Origin: Ochrobactrum vermis
Lineage (GTDB): Bacteria; Pseudomonadota; Alphaproteobacteria; Rhizobiales; Rhizobiaceae
Length of the DNA stretch: 64,000 nt
Reading direction: 5' to 3'
NCBI RefSeq assembly: GCF_002975205.1
Contig: NZ_PCOC01000001.1
Coordinates: forward strand, 1,116,001 to 1,180,000
The position numbers were made by a program, and so were the translations under genes. Of the stretch, positions 45,546-55,862 are shown piece by piece. A model generated the notes under the pieces. That model did not search any database and was not told the DNA's origin. It was given only the letters and a program-made list of their open reading frames with translations. Numbering within the stretch: position 1 is the stretch's first letter; every line of letters begins with the position of its first letter.

Positions 45546-47048
45546 ATGTCACTTATCGATACGCGCACGCCTGAACCGAAACGCTTTATCTCCGGCGCCA
45601 CCGGCGACTGGGAAGTCGTCATCGGCATGGAAGTCCATGCGCAGGTCACGTCAGAATCGAAGCTGTTTTCCGGTGCCTCCACTTCGTTCGGCGCGGAGCC
45701 TAATTCCAATGTCTCTCTGGTAGATGCGGCGATGCCGGGTATGCTGCCGGTGATCAATCTGGAATGCGTCAAACAGGCGGTTCGCACGGGCATCGGACTC
45801 AATGCTCAGGTCAATCTGAAATCGGTTTTCGACCGCAAGAACTATTTCTATCCCGATCTGCCGCAGGGCTATCAGATTTCGCAGTTCAAGCAGCCGATTG
45901 TTGGCGAAGGCAAGATCATGATTTCGGTCGGCCCGGACAATAAGGGCCAGTTCGAAGACGTGGAGATCGGCATCGAGCGCCTGCATCTGGAACAGGACGC
46001 AGGCAAGTCTCTGCACGACCAGCATCCGACCATGTCCTATGTCGATCTGAACCGTTCTGGCGTGGCGTTGATGGAAATCGTTTCCAAGCCAGACCTGCGT
46101 TCGTCGGATGAAGCCCGCGCTTATCTGACGAAGCTGCGTACGATTGTTCGTTATCTGGGCACTTGCGACGGCAATATGGACGAAGGCTCCATGCGCGCCG
46201 ACGTGAACGTCTCCGTGCGCCGTCCGGGCGGCGAGTTCGGCACGCGTTGCGAAATCAAGAACGTCAACTCGATCCGCTTTGTCGGTCAGGCGATTGAATA
46301 TGAAGCCCGTCGCCAGATTGCCATTCTTGAGGACGGTGGTTCCATCGATCAGGAAACGCGTCTGTTCGATCCGGTAAAGGGTGAAACCCGGTCCATGCGC
46401 TCCAAGGAAGAAGCGCATGATTATCGTTATTTCCCGGATCCAGACCTTCTGCCGCTCGAATTCGACCAGGCATTCGTGGATGCATTGGCAGCAGAGCTGC
46501 CGGAACTACCGGACGTCAAGAAGCAGCGCCTCGTCGAGAAGCAGGGCATCTCGATTTATGATGCATCGATCCTCGTGACCGAGAAGGCGATTGCCGATTA
46601 CTACGAAACCGTTGCTGCCGGTCGTGACGGAAAGGCCGCTGCGAACTGGGTCATCAACGATCTTCTTGGTGCTCTGAACAAGGCAGGCAAGGACATCGAG
46701 GAATCACCTGTCAGCCCGGAACAGCTCGGTGCGGTTATCGATCTGATCAAGGACGGCACGATTTCCGGCAAGATCGCCAAGGACCTCTTCGAAATCGTCT
46801 GGAACGAAGGCGGTGACCCGAAGAAGCTCGTTGAAGAACGTGGCATGAAGCAGGTCACGGATACCGGCGCCATCGAAAAGGCTGTCGATGACATCATCGC
46901 TGCCAACCCGGAAAAGGTCGAGCAGGCAAAGGCCAAGCCGACGCTGGCTGGCTGGTTCGTCGGTCAGGTCATGAAGGCAACTGGCGGCAAGGCCAACCCG
47001 CAATCTGTCAATGACCTGGTCAAGGCCAAGCTCGGGATCGAAGAGTAA
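45546..47048 (+). CDS. gatB: Aspartyl/glutamyl-tRNA amidotransferase subunit B
   Basis: 500 residues. Part of GatCAB, which amidates Glu-tRNA-Gln and, if needed, Asp-tRNA-Asn. The kinase-like domain has [11 protein letters not shown] and [13 protein letters not shown], followed by [19 protein letters not shown]; the C-terminal GatB/Yqey domain ends at [19 protein letters not shown]. gatA and gatC are not adjacent. The stop shares a base with the next gene's ATG. Confidence 0.96.
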   Translation: MSLIDTRTPEPKRFISGATGDWEVVIGMEVHAQVTSESKLFSGASTSFGAEPNSNVSLVDAAMPGMLPVINLECVKQAVRTGIGLNAQVNLKSVFDRKNYFYPDLPQGYQISQFKQPIVGEGKIMISVGPDNKGQFEDVEIGIERLHLEQDAGKSLHDQHPTMSYVDLNRSGVALMEIVSKPDLRSSDEARAYLTKLRTIVRYLGTCDGNMDEGSMRADVNVSVRRPGGEFGTRCEIKNVNSIRFVGQAIEYEARRQIAILEDGGSIDQETRLFDPVKGETRSMRSKEEAHDYRYFPDPDLLPLEFDQAFVDALAAELPELPDVKKQRLVEKQGISIYDASILVTEKAIADYYETVAAGRDGKAAANWVINDLLGALNKAGKDIEESPVSPEQLGAVIDLIKDGTISGKIAKDLFEIVWNEGGDPKKLVEERGMKQVTDTGAIEKAVDDIIAANPEKVEQAKAKPTLAGWFVGQVMKATGGKANPQSVNDLVKAKLGIEE

Positions 47049-47551
47049 TGTGGGTAAGAAGCGCGACAGAGGCTGATCTCAAGGCAGTGCACGAACTGCT
47101 TGTATCGACTTGGCACGCGACCTTCGATGACATTCTCGGGCGGGAAATGGTCAATGCCATTACCGCCCAATGGCACAGCATTGCTGTGCTGAAGACCAAT
47201 CTGAAAAAGCCTTACTCGGAGTTCATCGTCGCCGACAATGGCGAAGGCGGCATCGACGGAATGGCGTTTGCCAGCCAGGCCGAAGAAGGTAAGGCTTCGC
47301 TGCATCAGCTTTATGTTCGTCCTGATACGCAGGTTCAGGGTATAGGGACGATGCTTCTCGCAGAAATCGAGATGGCTTTTCCTGATGTTCGAACCATGAA
47401 GCTTGAAGTGATCGAGAAAAACGCCAAAGCGGTGAATTTCTACGAACGCAAAGGCTATACCAAAGTGGGTCGTAACGAAGATTGGGGTGATCCCAATTGC
47501 AAGGAACCTGTGCTGGTAATGGAAAAGTCGCTCGAAAGCTGGAATATGTAA
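47048..47551 (+). CDS. GNAT-family N-acetyltransferase
   Basis: 167 residues. The acetyl-CoA-binding GNAT core is LHQLYVRPDTQVQGIGTMLLAEIE, followed by LEVIEKNAKAVNFYERKGYTK, as in RimI-like enzymes. Substrate unknown. It overlaps the gatB stop by one base (TAATG), so is probably translated from the same message. Confidence 0.88.
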   Translation: MWVRSATEADLKAVHELLVSTWHATFDDILGREMVNAITAQWHSIAVLKTNLKKPYSEFIVADNGEGGIDGMAFASQAEEGKASLHQLYVRPDTQVQGIGTMLLAEIEMAFPDVRTMKLEVIEKNAKAVNFYERKGYTKVGRNEDWGDPNCKEPVLVMEKSLESWNM

Positions 47552-47552
47552 T

Positions 47553-47644
47553 GCATGTCTCCCAAAGCGGGGATCGGCTTGAGACCAAGACATGCGAGAG
47601 TATAAAAGCCTGAAACGCGCAGCGCTTTAGCCTCTTCATACTCT
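47553..47644. repeat. Palindromic intergenic repeat, copy E
   Basis: Two hairpins: GCATGTC (47553-47559) with GACATGC (47589-47595), and AGAGTAT (47597-47603) with ATACTCT (47638-47644). The first matches copy A. It starts one base after the acetyltransferase stop. Confidence 0.75.
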
Positions 47645-47750
47645 TGTGACAGCGGCAACTTGACCCTTGCCATGGCCGAGCGATAGGGCCATAAGCAAGA
47701 AAACCCGGTGGTTTCGATCACCTGTGGCAATGATGGATCTGGAATAGGTC

Positions 47751-48161
47751 ATGAAGAAATTTATTACGCAAGTTTTCACCTGGTGGAACGGCCAGACGCT
47801 CGGCACACGGTTTCATACGTGGCGCAAGGGCGAGCGCGTCGGTGAGGACGAGTTCGGCAATATCTATTATCAGGGCGGCAAAGACTCCGAAGGTCGGACG
47901 CGTCGCTGGGTAGTCTTCAATGGCTATGCGGAAGCAAGCGCTATTCCTCCCGGCTGGCATGGCTGGATGCACCATCGTGTCGATACGCCGCCTACCAAGG
48001 AAGATTACAAGCCGCGCGACTGGCAGAAGCCGCATTTGCAAAACCTGACTGGTTCTCCGCTGGCTTATCGCCCGAAGGGCGCTATCGCCCGTCCGGGCAC
48101 GGAACCTGCGGAACGCCCGCGCGTGACCGGCGAGTACGATGCCTGGACGCCGGGCAACTGA
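47751..48161 (+). CDS. NDUFA12-like subunit of NADH:ubiquinone oxidoreductase
   Basis: 136 residues of the B17.2/NDUFA12 family: WWNGQTLGTRFHTWRKGERVGEDEFGNIYYQ, then RRWVVFNG and IPPGWHGWMHHRVDTPP. It is an accessory complex I subunit shared by alphaproteobacteria and mitochondria, located on the peripheral arm. The nuo operon is not in the window. A terminator follows. Confidence 0.92.
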   Translation: MKKFITQVFTWWNGQTLGTRFHTWRKGERVGEDEFGNIYYQGGKDSEGRTRRWVVFNGYAEASAIPPGWHGWMHHRVDTPPTKEDYKPRDWQKPHLQNLTGSPLAYRPKGAIARPGTEPAERPRVTGEYDAWTPGN

Positions 48162-48180
48162 CAATCGGTTATTCTTTTTA

Positions 48181-48209
48181 TCCGGCGCGTTTATTCGCGC
48201 CGGATTTCT
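48181..48209 (+). terminator. Intrinsic terminator after the NDUFA12 gene
   Basis: 9-bp perfect stem TCCGGCGCG/CGCGCCGGA with loop TTTATT, followed by TTTCTT. Confidence 0.85.
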
Positions 48210-48359
48210 TATATGCCCACCTTTGTTACGCAATAGCGGAAAAGGTTTGAGGATAGACGGCTCACTTCGCAACAACGACTGCATTGCGGCTTGCGACAGG
48301 GCAACGAATCGTCACATTTCATGCTTAGGAATTGTTCCGGCTTAATTTAAACCCTTTGG

Positions 48360-48830
48360 ATGCGGATCTCCGTTTTGACGAAGCAATCTCACGGCGCGGC
48401 TGGCAACGGAAAAAACTCGATCAAAAGAGCAGTTCAAATTGCCCTGATTTCGTTCATGGCGACCACCAGCACCTTTCAGGCAGCCATGGCCGAACGCATC
48501 ACCAATCCGGTTGCTGAGTTCTCAGGTCTCGATAAAATCACCGGACGCATCACGACATTCGACGTCTATATCAATGAGACGGTCCAGTTTGGCGCCCTTC
48601 AGGTAACGCCGAAAGTTTGCTACTCGCGCACCGAGAACGAAGCGCCACGCACGGATGGTTTTGTGGAAGTCGATGAAATCACGCTGGATCGCAAGATACG
48701 CCGTATTTTCACCGGCTGGATGTTTGCCGATAGTCCCGGACTCAATGCTGTCGAACACCCAATCTATGACGTTTGGCTGAAGGACTGCAAACAGAAGTCG
48801 GAAGTGCCACCGCCAGATCAGCGCAACTGA
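48360..48830 (+). CDS. DUF2155 secreted protein
   Basis: 156 residues. An N-terminal signal sequence ends near FQAAMA, followed by the DUF2155 domain: LDKITGRITTFDVYINE, VTPKVCYSR and RIFTGWMFADSPGLNAVEHPIYDVWLKDC. Two cysteines in the mature part could form a disulfide. Function unknown; the gene lies next to NDUFA12 in many alphaproteobacteria. Confidence 0.83.
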   Translation: MRISVLTKQSHGAAGNGKNSIKRAVQIALISFMATTSTFQAAMAERITNPVAEFSGLDKITGRITTFDVYINETVQFGALQVTPKVCYSRTENEAPRTDGFVEVDEITLDRKIRRIFTGWMFADSPGLNAVEHPIYDVWLKDCKQKSEVPPPDQRN

Positions 48831-48842
48831 CCGAAAATCAAT

Positions 48843-48946
48843 TGGAGCGCGTTTCGATCTGATTGAATTAAGCCGACGCTCTAAGTATTTGTTCTCACGC
48901 GCATCATTTCCGAAAACCGGTTCCCGTTTTCGGGAGACATGCTCTA
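48843..48946. repeat. Palindromic intergenic repeat, copy D, overlapping the aat stop codon
   Basis: First part resembles copy C (GGAGCGCGTTTCGATCTGATTGAA); the second, read on the minus strand, is GAGCATGTCTCCCGAAAACG and matches copy A. The last bases, CTA at 48944-48946, are the TAG stop of aat on the minus strand. Confidence 0.75.
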
Positions 48947-49558
48947 GAAACGTGCGATCCCGTCGAGCGCGTTTTCCAGCAGTTTCTCGTATTTCTTTCG
49001 TGGAACTTCCACTGCGCCAAATCTTATAAGATGTGGCGTGGTAAACTGCGTGTCGAGAAGCACGAAGCCTTGCCTGATCAGATGCTGGACCAGATAAGCA
49101 AGGCACACCTTTGATGCATCGCGCTTACGCGTGAACATGCTCTCGCCGAAAAATGCGCGTCCCAGTGTGACACCGTAAAGCCCGCCGACAAGCTGACCGC
49201 CATGCCACGCTTCGACCGTGTGGCAATGCCCAATCTCAAATAATTTCTTATAGGCTTCGCGGATCGGCCCATTGATCCATGTACGCGCGCGTTCGCCGAT
49301 TCCGCTGGCGCAACCTTCGATCACGCCGTCAAAATCGCTATCGAGCCTTATGTCAAAAACACCCTGGCGGATGATCTTCTGAAGACTTTTCGGCAGGTGG
49401 AAGCCATCAAGCGGGATAACGCCACGCTTCTCAGGACGAACCCAGAAGACCTCGGGGTCATCGGCTTCTTCGGCCATGGGAAATATTCCCGTGGCATAGG
49501 CCCGCAGGAGCAGCTCCGGTTCGATTGAATAGTCGTCCGGGGAAACTCCTGCGGTCAC
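48944..49558 (-). CDS. aat: Leucyl/phenylalanyl-tRNA-protein transferase
   Basis: 204 residues. Adds Leu or Phe to N-terminal Arg/Lys of proteins, marking them for ClpAP (N-degron pathway). Characteristic motifs are [25 protein letters not shown], the [21 protein letters not shown] segment and [16 protein letters not shown]. The GTG at 49558 gives the family length and lies 6 bases after the accC stop. Its TAG stop is supplied by a palindromic repeat. Confidence 0.93.
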   Translation of the reverse strand: MTAGVSPDDYSIEPELLLRAYATGIFPMAEEADDPEVFWVRPEKRGVIPLDGFHLPKSLQKIIRQGVFDIRLDSDFDGVIEGCASGIGERARTWINGPIREAYKKLFEIGHCHTVEAWHGGQLVGGLYGVTLGRAFFGESMFTRKRDASKVCLAYLVQHLIRQGFVLLDTQFTTPHLIRFGAVEVPRKKYEKLLENALDGIARF

Positions 49559-49563
49559 TTTTG

Positions 49564-50922
49564 TCAGGCGCTTTCGCTCTTGGTTTTCTTGGCCAGATAT
49601 TTTTCCAGCCAATGAATGTCATATTCGCCGTTCGCAATGTCCTGATTGGCGATCAGGTCCTGGAAAAGCGGCAAGGTGGTTTTCACACCATCGACCACGA
49701 ACTCGTCCAGCGCACGGCGCAGGCGCATCATGCATTCCACGCGATTGCGACCGTGTACGATAAGCTTACCGATAAGGCTGTCGTAGTAAGGCGGAATGCG
49801 ATAGCCGGAATAGACGCCCGAATCCACGCGGATACCAAGGCCACCCGGCGTATGATAATGCGTAATCAGGCCTGGCGAAGGCGCAAATGTCAGCGGATCT
49901 TCGGCGTTGATACGGCATTCGATGGCATGGCCGGAGAACCGGATGTCCTTCTGCTTTACCGACAGGCCAAGGCCAGCCGCAACGCGAATCTGTTCGTGAA
50001 CAAGATCGATGCCCGTGATGGCTTCCGTGATCGGATGTTCCACCTGAAGACGTGTGTTCATTTCGATGAAATAGAATTCGCCGTCCTCATAAAGGAACTC
50101 GATCGTTCCCGCACCGCGATAGCCCAGTTCCGCACAGGCATTGGCGCAGACCATGCCGATCTTCTCGCGTGCCTCAGCATTGAGCGCCGGTGAGTTGGCT
50201 TCTTCCCATACTTTCTGGTGACGGCGCTGCAAAGAGCAGTCGCGTTCACCCAGATGAATGGCATTGCCAGCACCGTCGCCCATGACCTGAACTTCGATAT
50301 GGCGCGGCTTTTCGAGATATTTCTCGATATAGACTGCGTCATCACCGAACGCTGCTGCTGCTTCGGACCGAGCCGTTGCAAGAGCGATGGAGAGATCTTC
50401 CTCGCTGCGGGCGACCTTCATACCGCGTCCGCCACCGCCGGACGAAGCCTTGATGATGACCGGGTAGCCGATTTCCTTTGCGATGCGAGCCGCTTCCACG
50501 TCATCCGTCACGCCGCCATCAGAACCAGGGACGACCGGAATGCCAAGGCGCTTTGCAGTGCGCTTGGCTTCGATCTTGTCGCCCATGATGCGGATATGCG
50601 AAGCGGTGGGGCCGATGAAGGTGATGCCGTGCGCTTCAAGAATTTCCGCGAACTTGGCATTCTCCGACAGGAAGCCGTAACCCGGATGGATTGCATCGGC
50701 ACCGGTGATCTCGCAAGCCGCGACGATCTGATGAATATTCAGATAGCTGTCGCGCGATGGCGGTGGGCCGATGCAGACGCTTTCGTCTGCCAGCCGCACA
50801 TGCATCGCGTCGGCGTCTGCCGTGGAGTGAACGGCGACGGTCTTGATGCCCAGTTCCTTGCAAGCCCTGAGCACGCGAAGAGCGATTTCGCCACGATTGG
50901 CTATGAGTATCTTTTGAAACAT
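49564..50922 (-). CDS. accC: Acetyl-CoA carboxylase, biotin carboxylase subunit
   Basis: 452 residues. Carboxylates the biotin on AccB with ATP and bicarbonate. The N-terminal [25 protein letters not shown], the ATP-grasp glycine loop [11 protein letters not shown], and the [13 protein letters not shown] active-site motif are all intact. The ATG at 50922 is preferred because the product starts with the family's [11 protein letters not shown]; an ATG 7 codons upstream is possible. Order aroQ, accB, accC, aat on one strand. Confidence 0.96.
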   Translation of the reverse strand: MFQKILIANRGEIALRVLRACKELGIKTVAVHSTADADAMHVRLADESVCIGPPPSRDSYLNIHQIVAACEITGADAIHPGYGFLSENAKFAEILEAHGITFIGPTASHIRIMGDKIEAKRTAKRLGIPVVPGSDGGVTDDVEAARIAKEIGYPVIIKASSGGGGRGMKVARSEEDLSIALATARSEAAAAFGDDAVYIEKYLEKPRHIEVQVMGDGAGNAIHLGERDCSLQRRHQKVWEEANSPALNAEAREKIGMVCANACAELGYRGAGTIEFLYEDGEFYFIEMNTRLQVEHPITEAITGIDLVHEQIRVAAGLGLSVKQKDIRFSGHAIECRINAEDPLTFAPSPGLITHYHTPGGLGIRVDSGVYSGYRIPPYYDSLIGKLIVHGRNRVECMMRLRRALDEFVVDGVKTTLPLFQDLIANQDIANGEYDIHWLEKYLAKKTKSESA

Positions 50923-50966
50923 TGCGCTTTGCTGCCCGTTCATTGAATAAGCCGTAATCTTCTGTC

Positions 50967-51428
50967 TTATTCGATTATGACGAGCGGCTCACCGAATTCA
51001 ACCGGCTGAGCGTCTTCGATGAGAATGGCCTTGACCGTACCGGCGCGTGGAGCCGGGATCTGGTTCATGGTCTTCATGGCTTCAATGATAAGAAGGGTCT
51101 GACCTTCCTTCACCTGTGCGCCGACCTCGATGAAGTTGCGAGCACCCGGAGCCGGGGCAAGATAGGCGGTGCCAACCATCGGTGACGGAACGGCGTTCTT
51201 GGACAGCTCGGCCTTTGTCGGCTCAGCGGCAGCAACAGGTGCGGCGGCTGCAGCAACGAGGGCTGGAGCCGGCATAACGGTCGCTGCGGCCTGAACCGTA
51301 ACCTTGCGCGAAACGCGAATACGCAGATCGCCATGTTCGACTTCGATGTCGGTGAGGTCGGTTTCATTGAGAATGTCCGCCAGGTCGCGGATCGTTTCCT
51401 TGTCGATGACGGAATTTTTGCTGGACAT
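50967..51428 (-). CDS. accB: Biotin carboxyl carrier protein of acetyl-CoA carboxylase
   Basis: 153 residues. An N-terminal helix region, an Ala/Pro-rich linker (about residues 45-75) and the C-terminal biotinyl domain with Lys119 in [12 protein letters not shown]. It starts one base after the aroQ stop and precedes accC by 44 bases, a single transcript by inference. Confidence 0.95.
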   Translation of the reverse strand: MSSKNSVIDKETIRDLADILNETDLTDIEVEHGDLRIRVSRKVTVQAAATVMPAPALVAAAAAPVAAAEPTKAELSKNAVPSPMVGTAYLAPAPGARNFIEVGAQVKEGQTLLIIEAMKTMNQIPAPRAGTVKAILIEDAQPVEFGEPLVIIE

Positions 51429-51429
51429 A

Positions 51430-51903
51430 TCAGGCCCCTTTTACGCTTTGCCCGTTGTTTTCTTCTTCTTTGGCAATTGCCGCAAGCGCGCGCAGACCGA
51501 GCAGATATCCTTCCGCGCCAAAGCCGCAAATAACGCCTTTGGCGACTGCGGATACATAGGAGTGATGCCGGAAAGCCTCACGCGCATGAATGTTCGAAAG
51601 ATGCACTTCCACGACCGTTACCTTGGCCGAGCGGATCGCATCGTGAATAGCAACCGAAGTGTGGCTGTAGGCGGCAGGATTGATGAGGACATAGGCGTTT
51701 TTGTCGCCAGCCTCCTGAATCCAGGTTACCAGATCGCCTTCGTGGTTGGATTGACGGAAATCGACATCAAGCCCGAGTTGTTCAGCCTCACGCTTGCAGT
51801 CCGCCTCGATATTCTCGAGCGTTGCAACACCGTATATCCCCGGTTCTCGTTTGCCGAGAAGGTTGAGATTGGGGCCGTTCAAAACAAATATCGTTTTTGC
51901 CAT
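51430..51903 (-). CDS. aroQ: 3-dehydroquinate dehydratase, type II
   Basis: 157 residues. Third step of the shikimate pathway. The lid with the catalytic Arg and Tyr is [11 protein letters not shown], the [17 protein letters not shown] segment has the substrate-binding Asn and base, and [15 protein letters not shown] completes the site. It is first of the four genes aroQ-accB-accC-aat. Its upstream gap to the DsbA-like gene (245 bases) probably contains the promoter. Confidence 0.96.
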   Translation of the reverse strand: MAKTIFVLNGPNLNLLGKREPGIYGVATLENIEADCKREAEQLGLDVDFRQSNHEGDLVTWIQEAGDKNAYVLINPAAYSHTSVAIHDAIRSAKVTVVEVHLSNIHAREAFRHHSYVSAVAKGVICGFGAEGYLLGLRALAAIAKEEENNGQSVKGA

Positions 51904-52148
51904 ATCCGTCCGCGACTGATAACGCGTTTACCACGAAATTTCGGTACACTTCGCATTTCATATAGAGGGCTTGGACGCAAGTCGAAACCCTCTAAATCAT
52001 TGCAGATGTTTTGCCGAACCGGTTTTTCCCGCTATTCTTTGCAAAATAGGCAGACAATACGGCAATTTCTCTTCTTGCAACGCAAACATTGGATGCCACG
52101 GCTTAAACTGTTTCACAAAAGCGATCAGTCAAGCCATGGCGGGACAGC

Positions 52149-52946
52149 TTATTTTTTTGCTGCAGCGCGTGCAGCCGCGATTCTCTCGATCAACCCGTCA
52201 GCACCGATCGCTCCTGGCACCAGTTCATCACCGATGATGTAGGATGGCGTGCCGGTAATGTTGAGCTGCTGCGCCAGCTGATAGGTCTGCTGGAATGCGC
52301 CCGTAATTGCCGGGTCCTTCATCTTTTCACGTAGCTGCGCTTCATCGGCGCCCAGTTTTACGGCATCGGCGATGGCGGATTCTTCCGTTGCACGTTCCTG
52401 CGCACCCAGCAGCACTTCATGGAATTCAGCATATTTTTCTGGCATCAGCGCTTTGAAAGCCTGCGCCACAATATGCGCCTTGGCTGAATCCGGTCCGAGA
52501 ATCGGAAATTCCTTCAAGACAAACCGCACGTTCTTGTCGGTTTTCAGGATCGCTTCCATGTCGGGCAGGGCACGCTTGCAATAGCCGCAATTGTAATCGA
52601 AGAACTCGTAGACGGTCACGTCGCCGTCGGGATTGCCAAAGACGGCATCATGCTTGGGATCGTAAAGGGTGCTGCTATTGGCAGCCAATACCTGCTTGGT
52701 CTGTTCCTGCGCCGCATGCGCCTGCTTGGTCTCCAGCGCGCTTTGTACCTCCAGCATCAATTCCGGATTCTGGATGAGGTAGTTGCGAACGACATTTTCA
52801 ATAGCTTGCTGGTTCATTGCTGCGGGAGCAGCGGGGCTTTCTACAGCAGTCGAAACCTGCCGGGCGGTACCTGCATAGTAACCCACTGCAAGTGCAGCGA
52901 TGCCCACGATGCCGCTGGCAACCGTTATGGAAACTATGTTCTTCAT
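52149..52946 (-). CDS. DsbA-family thiol-disulfide oxidoreductase
   Basis: 265 residues. A signal anchor at the N-terminus (IVSITVASGIVGIAALAVGYYAG) exports it to the periplasm. The thioredoxin-fold domain carries the active site FDYNCGYCKRALPDM and the cis-proline region ITGTPSYIIG. This is the Com1/DsbA-like branch that oxidises or isomerises envelope proteins. It stands 51 bases downstream of the M48 protease gene. Confidence 0.9.
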   Translation of the reverse strand: MKNIVSITVASGIVGIAALAVGYYAGTARQVSTAVESPAAPAAMNQQAIENVVRNYLIQNPELMLEVQSALETKQAHAAQEQTKQVLAANSSTLYDPKHDAVFGNPDGDVTVYEFFDYNCGYCKRALPDMEAILKTDKNVRFVLKEFPILGPDSAKAHIVAQAFKALMPEKYAEFHEVLLGAQERATEESAIADAVKLGADEAQLREKMKDPAITGAFQQTYQLAQQLNITGTPSYIIGDELVPGAIGADGLIERIAAARAAAKK

Positions 52947-52997
52947 TCCAAAATTCCTATCTGTCTTGAATGCCGGTCTCAGGTGCGAATAGCTGTC

Positions 52998-54413
52998 TTA
53001 TTTGCTTTTCTTGGCATTGATTATGTCTTGCGCACGAAGCCATTCAGGTGAACGGGGTTTCATCTGCTTTTGTGCACGGATGGCGAAGATCTGGGCTTGC
53101 TGAAGCTTGCCCGAATAATAGTTCATATCGGCAGTGGCGAGGTCTGCGAGGGCCATGTCGCCTTGTTGTCCATAAGCCTGCGCCAGATAGCCGTAGCCTC
53201 CTGGAAACTCCGGATCGGAGGCAATGCCTGCCTTGATTTCCTTGATTGCGGTGGGCATGTTTGCCTTGGCACCGGTGAGCATAAGGGCGCGCCCGTAGCT
53301 CATACGCAGCAATGGCGACTTGCGCGGATCGAGTGAAACGGCCTTCTGGAAGGCTTTTGCCGCCCCTGCCGCATCGTTGGCTTTCAGCAGGACTTCCCCG
53401 CGCATTTCCTGAAAATACGGGTTCTTCGGCTGTTCCTTGATCAATGCATCGAACTTCGGCAATGCAGCGCGGGCCGAGCCGTTCAGATAGGTCGTAATGG
53501 CATTGCCATAGCGCGCAGGGAGGCCACCGGGATTGCTGCGGAACATACGCTGCAACGCACCCATATTGCCGGAATAGGCCGCAATCTTCGCTCGAGCCAT
53601 GTCGTGGCGCTGTTGCAGGGCTGGAGAATCGGTCTTGTTGAAATAAGGGCTCTTTCGCGCGAGCTCCTCAAGGTTCGAAATCCGTTCCCGCGGGAGTGGG
53701 TGGCTGATGCGATATTGGTCGATCTGCGTGCCGGTAAGCGACAGAGCTGATGCGAAGCGCTCGAAAGTATCGAGCATGCCCTTGGTCGATTGTCCTGTGG
53801 CATTAAGATAGTTCACGGCAAGGCGATCGGCGGTCATTTCTTCGGTGCGCTGATAATTGAGTACGCTGCGCATGGCTATTTCGCTTGAGCCCATGGCAAT
53901 GCCCGCTCCGGCGCCAGCTGCATTGCCGCTGCCGCTTGCAGCCCCTGCAACGCCAGCTCCAACACCAAGCAGCATGCCGATGATCGCCATATTGCGGGCA
54001 CGGCTCAATTGTTGACGCAAGCGCTCCTGATGCCCGCCAGCAAGATGCCCCGATTCGTGCGCAATCACGCCAATGATTTCATTGGGCGTCTCTGCCTGCA
54101 TGATTGCGCCTGTATTGATAAAAATACGGCGTCCATCGACGAAGGCATTGAAGCTTTGTGAATTGACCAGAATGACCCGAACGCCACGGCCGCCCAGACC
54201 GGCTGCCTTGAGGATCGGCGCAGCATAATCGGCAACAAGTGCCTCAATCTCCGCGTCCCGAACGATCGGCACGCCACCGCCGCGCGATTGAGCGAATGCG
54301 GGCAGGGCACTGGTAACAGCTATAGACAGTGCGGCCACCGTAGCGACCGAGCGGCGAACAAAACTTTGGAAAGAAAATCTTCTGGCTGGGAAAGGTGTAG
54401 TCATCGTCCCCAT
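52998..54413 (-). CDS. M48-family metalloprotease with TPR repeats, BepA-like
   Basis: 472 residues. A signal peptide ends near ALPAFA. The zinc protease motif IIGVIAHESGHLAGGH is followed by a helical domain and C-terminal TPR-type repeats (YFQEMRGEVLLKANDAAGAAKAFQKAVSLD). BepA-type proteases help assemble or degrade outer-membrane proteins such as LptD in the periplasm. The ATG at 54413 is chosen for the AAGGAA site upstream; ATG at 54404 or 54467 are alternatives. Confidence 0.88.
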   Translation of the reverse strand: MGTMTTPFPARRFSFQSFVRRSVATVAALSIAVTSALPAFAQSRGGGVPIVRDAEIEALVADYAAPILKAAGLGGRGVRVILVNSQSFNAFVDGRRIFINTGAIMQAETPNEIIGVIAHESGHLAGGHQERLRQQLSRARNMAIIGMLLGVGAGVAGAASGSGNAAGAGAGIAMGSSEIAMRSVLNYQRTEEMTADRLAVNYLNATGQSTKGMLDTFERFASALSLTGTQIDQYRISHPLPRERISNLEELARKSPYFNKTDSPALQQRHDMARAKIAAYSGNMGALQRMFRSNPGGLPARYGNAITTYLNGSARAALPKFDALIKEQPKNPYFQEMRGEVLLKANDAAGAAKAFQKAVSLDPRKSPLLRMSYGRALMLTGAKANMPTAIKEIKAGIASDPEFPGGYGYLAQAYGQQGDMALADLATADMNYYSGKLQQAQIFAIRAQKQMKPRSPEWLRAQDIINAKKSK

Positions 54414-54605
54414 CGTGCTGTTCTTCCTTCTTGAAACCGGCGCGAATCTTATAACCTTTGCATTCAATCACCGATAGGCGGAGCGTTGGGATAATCTCCA
54501 ACCCGGGATTTGGTCGTATTTTCTTAAAAGGTGCTGTTGCTTTAGCAATCCGGCGATTATACGGCGGGTGTAGAAAGCGACACTCGCAATTTTCTGGAGG
54601 TAAAG

Positions 54606-55769
54606 TTGGTCACTCTTTCCAGCCGCAGCGCGGTCGAGCCCTTCCATGCCATGGACGTTCTGGCGGAAGCTAACCGTCGTCGCGCCGCCGGGCATCCGAT
54701 CATTTCCATGGCGGTAGGGCAGCCTGCCGACCCGGCGCCCGAGATCGTTCGACAAGCCGCAGAGCGCGCGTTGAAAGACGGTCGCATCGGCTACACAGAC
54801 GCTCTGGGACTGATTGAGCTGAGAGAGGCGATTGCTTCCCATTATGCCGACCACTACGGTGTTTCGGTCTCGCCGGAGCGAATTGCTGTTACCACTGGTT
54901 CATCCGCTGCCTTCAATCTGGCCTTCCTGGTCTATTTCGATCCGGGCGACAGGGTTGCTATTACACGTCCAGGCTACCCTGCCTATCGCAATATATTGAC
55001 CGCGCTTGGCCTTGAGGTCGTGGAAATACCGACCGGCAATGGAACATCGGCATCGCTGACTGCTGACGCGCTTGCGGCGGCACATGCTGAAAAGCCTTTG
55101 AAGGGCGTATTGTTTGCAAGTCCCGCGAATCCGACTGGCGCGGTCATCGACAAGCCGGAACTGAAAGCGATTATCGAAACGGCCCGCGGTCTGGGCATCC
55201 GGGTTATTTCGGACGAAATCTATCACAGGCTTTCCTATGAAACGGATGATGTCACGGCATTGGAGATTTCCAACGATGTGACGGTCATCAACTCATTCTC
55301 CAAATATTACTGCATGACTGGCTGGCGTATCGGCTGGATGGTTCTGCCCGAGAGCGATATTCGCGCTATCGAGCGACTGAGCCAAAGCCTCTACATTTCC
55401 GCGCCGGAGCTTTCACAGCGTGCTGCCATCGAAGCTTTTCATGCAACATCGGAACTGGAGCAGGTAAAGGATCGCTATCGCCAGAACCGGCTTATCCTGC
55501 TTGATCACCTTCCGCGTGTAGGTCTCAGCCTGGCCGCACCGATGGACGGTGCATTCTATGCCTATTGTGACGTCTCGCGTTTCACCAATGACAGCATGGA
55601 ATTTGCTCGTCGAATGATTGCTGAAATCAACATAGCAGCCACACCTGGGCGCGATTTCGACCCGCTTGATGGACACCGCACAATGCGCTTCTCCTATGCT
55701 GGCAAGATCGAGGAAATGGAAGAGGCTGTCCGCAGGCTTGAAAACTGGCTGCCACAACAGAAGGCATGA
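54606..55769 (+). CDS. PLP-dependent class I/II aminotransferase
   Basis: 387 residues of the fold type I aminotransferase family. The PLP lysine is in NSFSKYYCMTGWRIGWMV, with the substrate-binding Arg at RTMRFSYAG near the end and the cofactor Asn at SPANPTGAV. The substrate amino acid is not obvious. It starts at TTG, supported by a GGAGG site five bases before it. It diverges from the M48 gene and faces rne across a terminator. Confidence 0.88.
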   Translation: MVTLSSRSAVEPFHAMDVLAEANRRRAAGHPIISMAVGQPADPAPEIVRQAAERALKDGRIGYTDALGLIELREAIASHYADHYGVSVSPERIAVTTGSSAAFNLAFLVYFDPGDRVAITRPGYPAYRNILTALGLEVVEIPTGNGTSASLTADALAAAHAEKPLKGVLFASPANPTGAVIDKPELKAIIETARGLGIRVISDEIYHRLSYETDDVTALEISNDVTVINSFSKYYCMTGWRIGWMVLPESDIRAIERLSQSLYISAPELSQRAAIEAFHATSELEQVKDRYRQNRLILLDHLPRVGLSLAAPMDGAFYAYCDVSRFTNDSMEFARRMIAEINIAATPGRDFDPLDGHRTMRFSYAGKIEEMEEAVRRLENWLPQQKA

Positions 55770-55812
55770 ATCTGTTCGGCTTCTGAAAGCATCAACCTCC
55801 GTTAAAAGCTAA

Positions 55813-55840
55813 AAAAAACCGGCGTTTCCGCCGGTTTTTT
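55813..55840. terminator. Bidirectional terminator between the aminotransferase gene and rne
   Basis: Stem AAAAAACCGGC/GCCGGTTTTTT with a GTTTCC loop, flanked by A and T runs, between convergent genes. Confidence 0.9.
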
Positions 55841-55862
55841 CATTTCAAGCATGATGCGGTGC

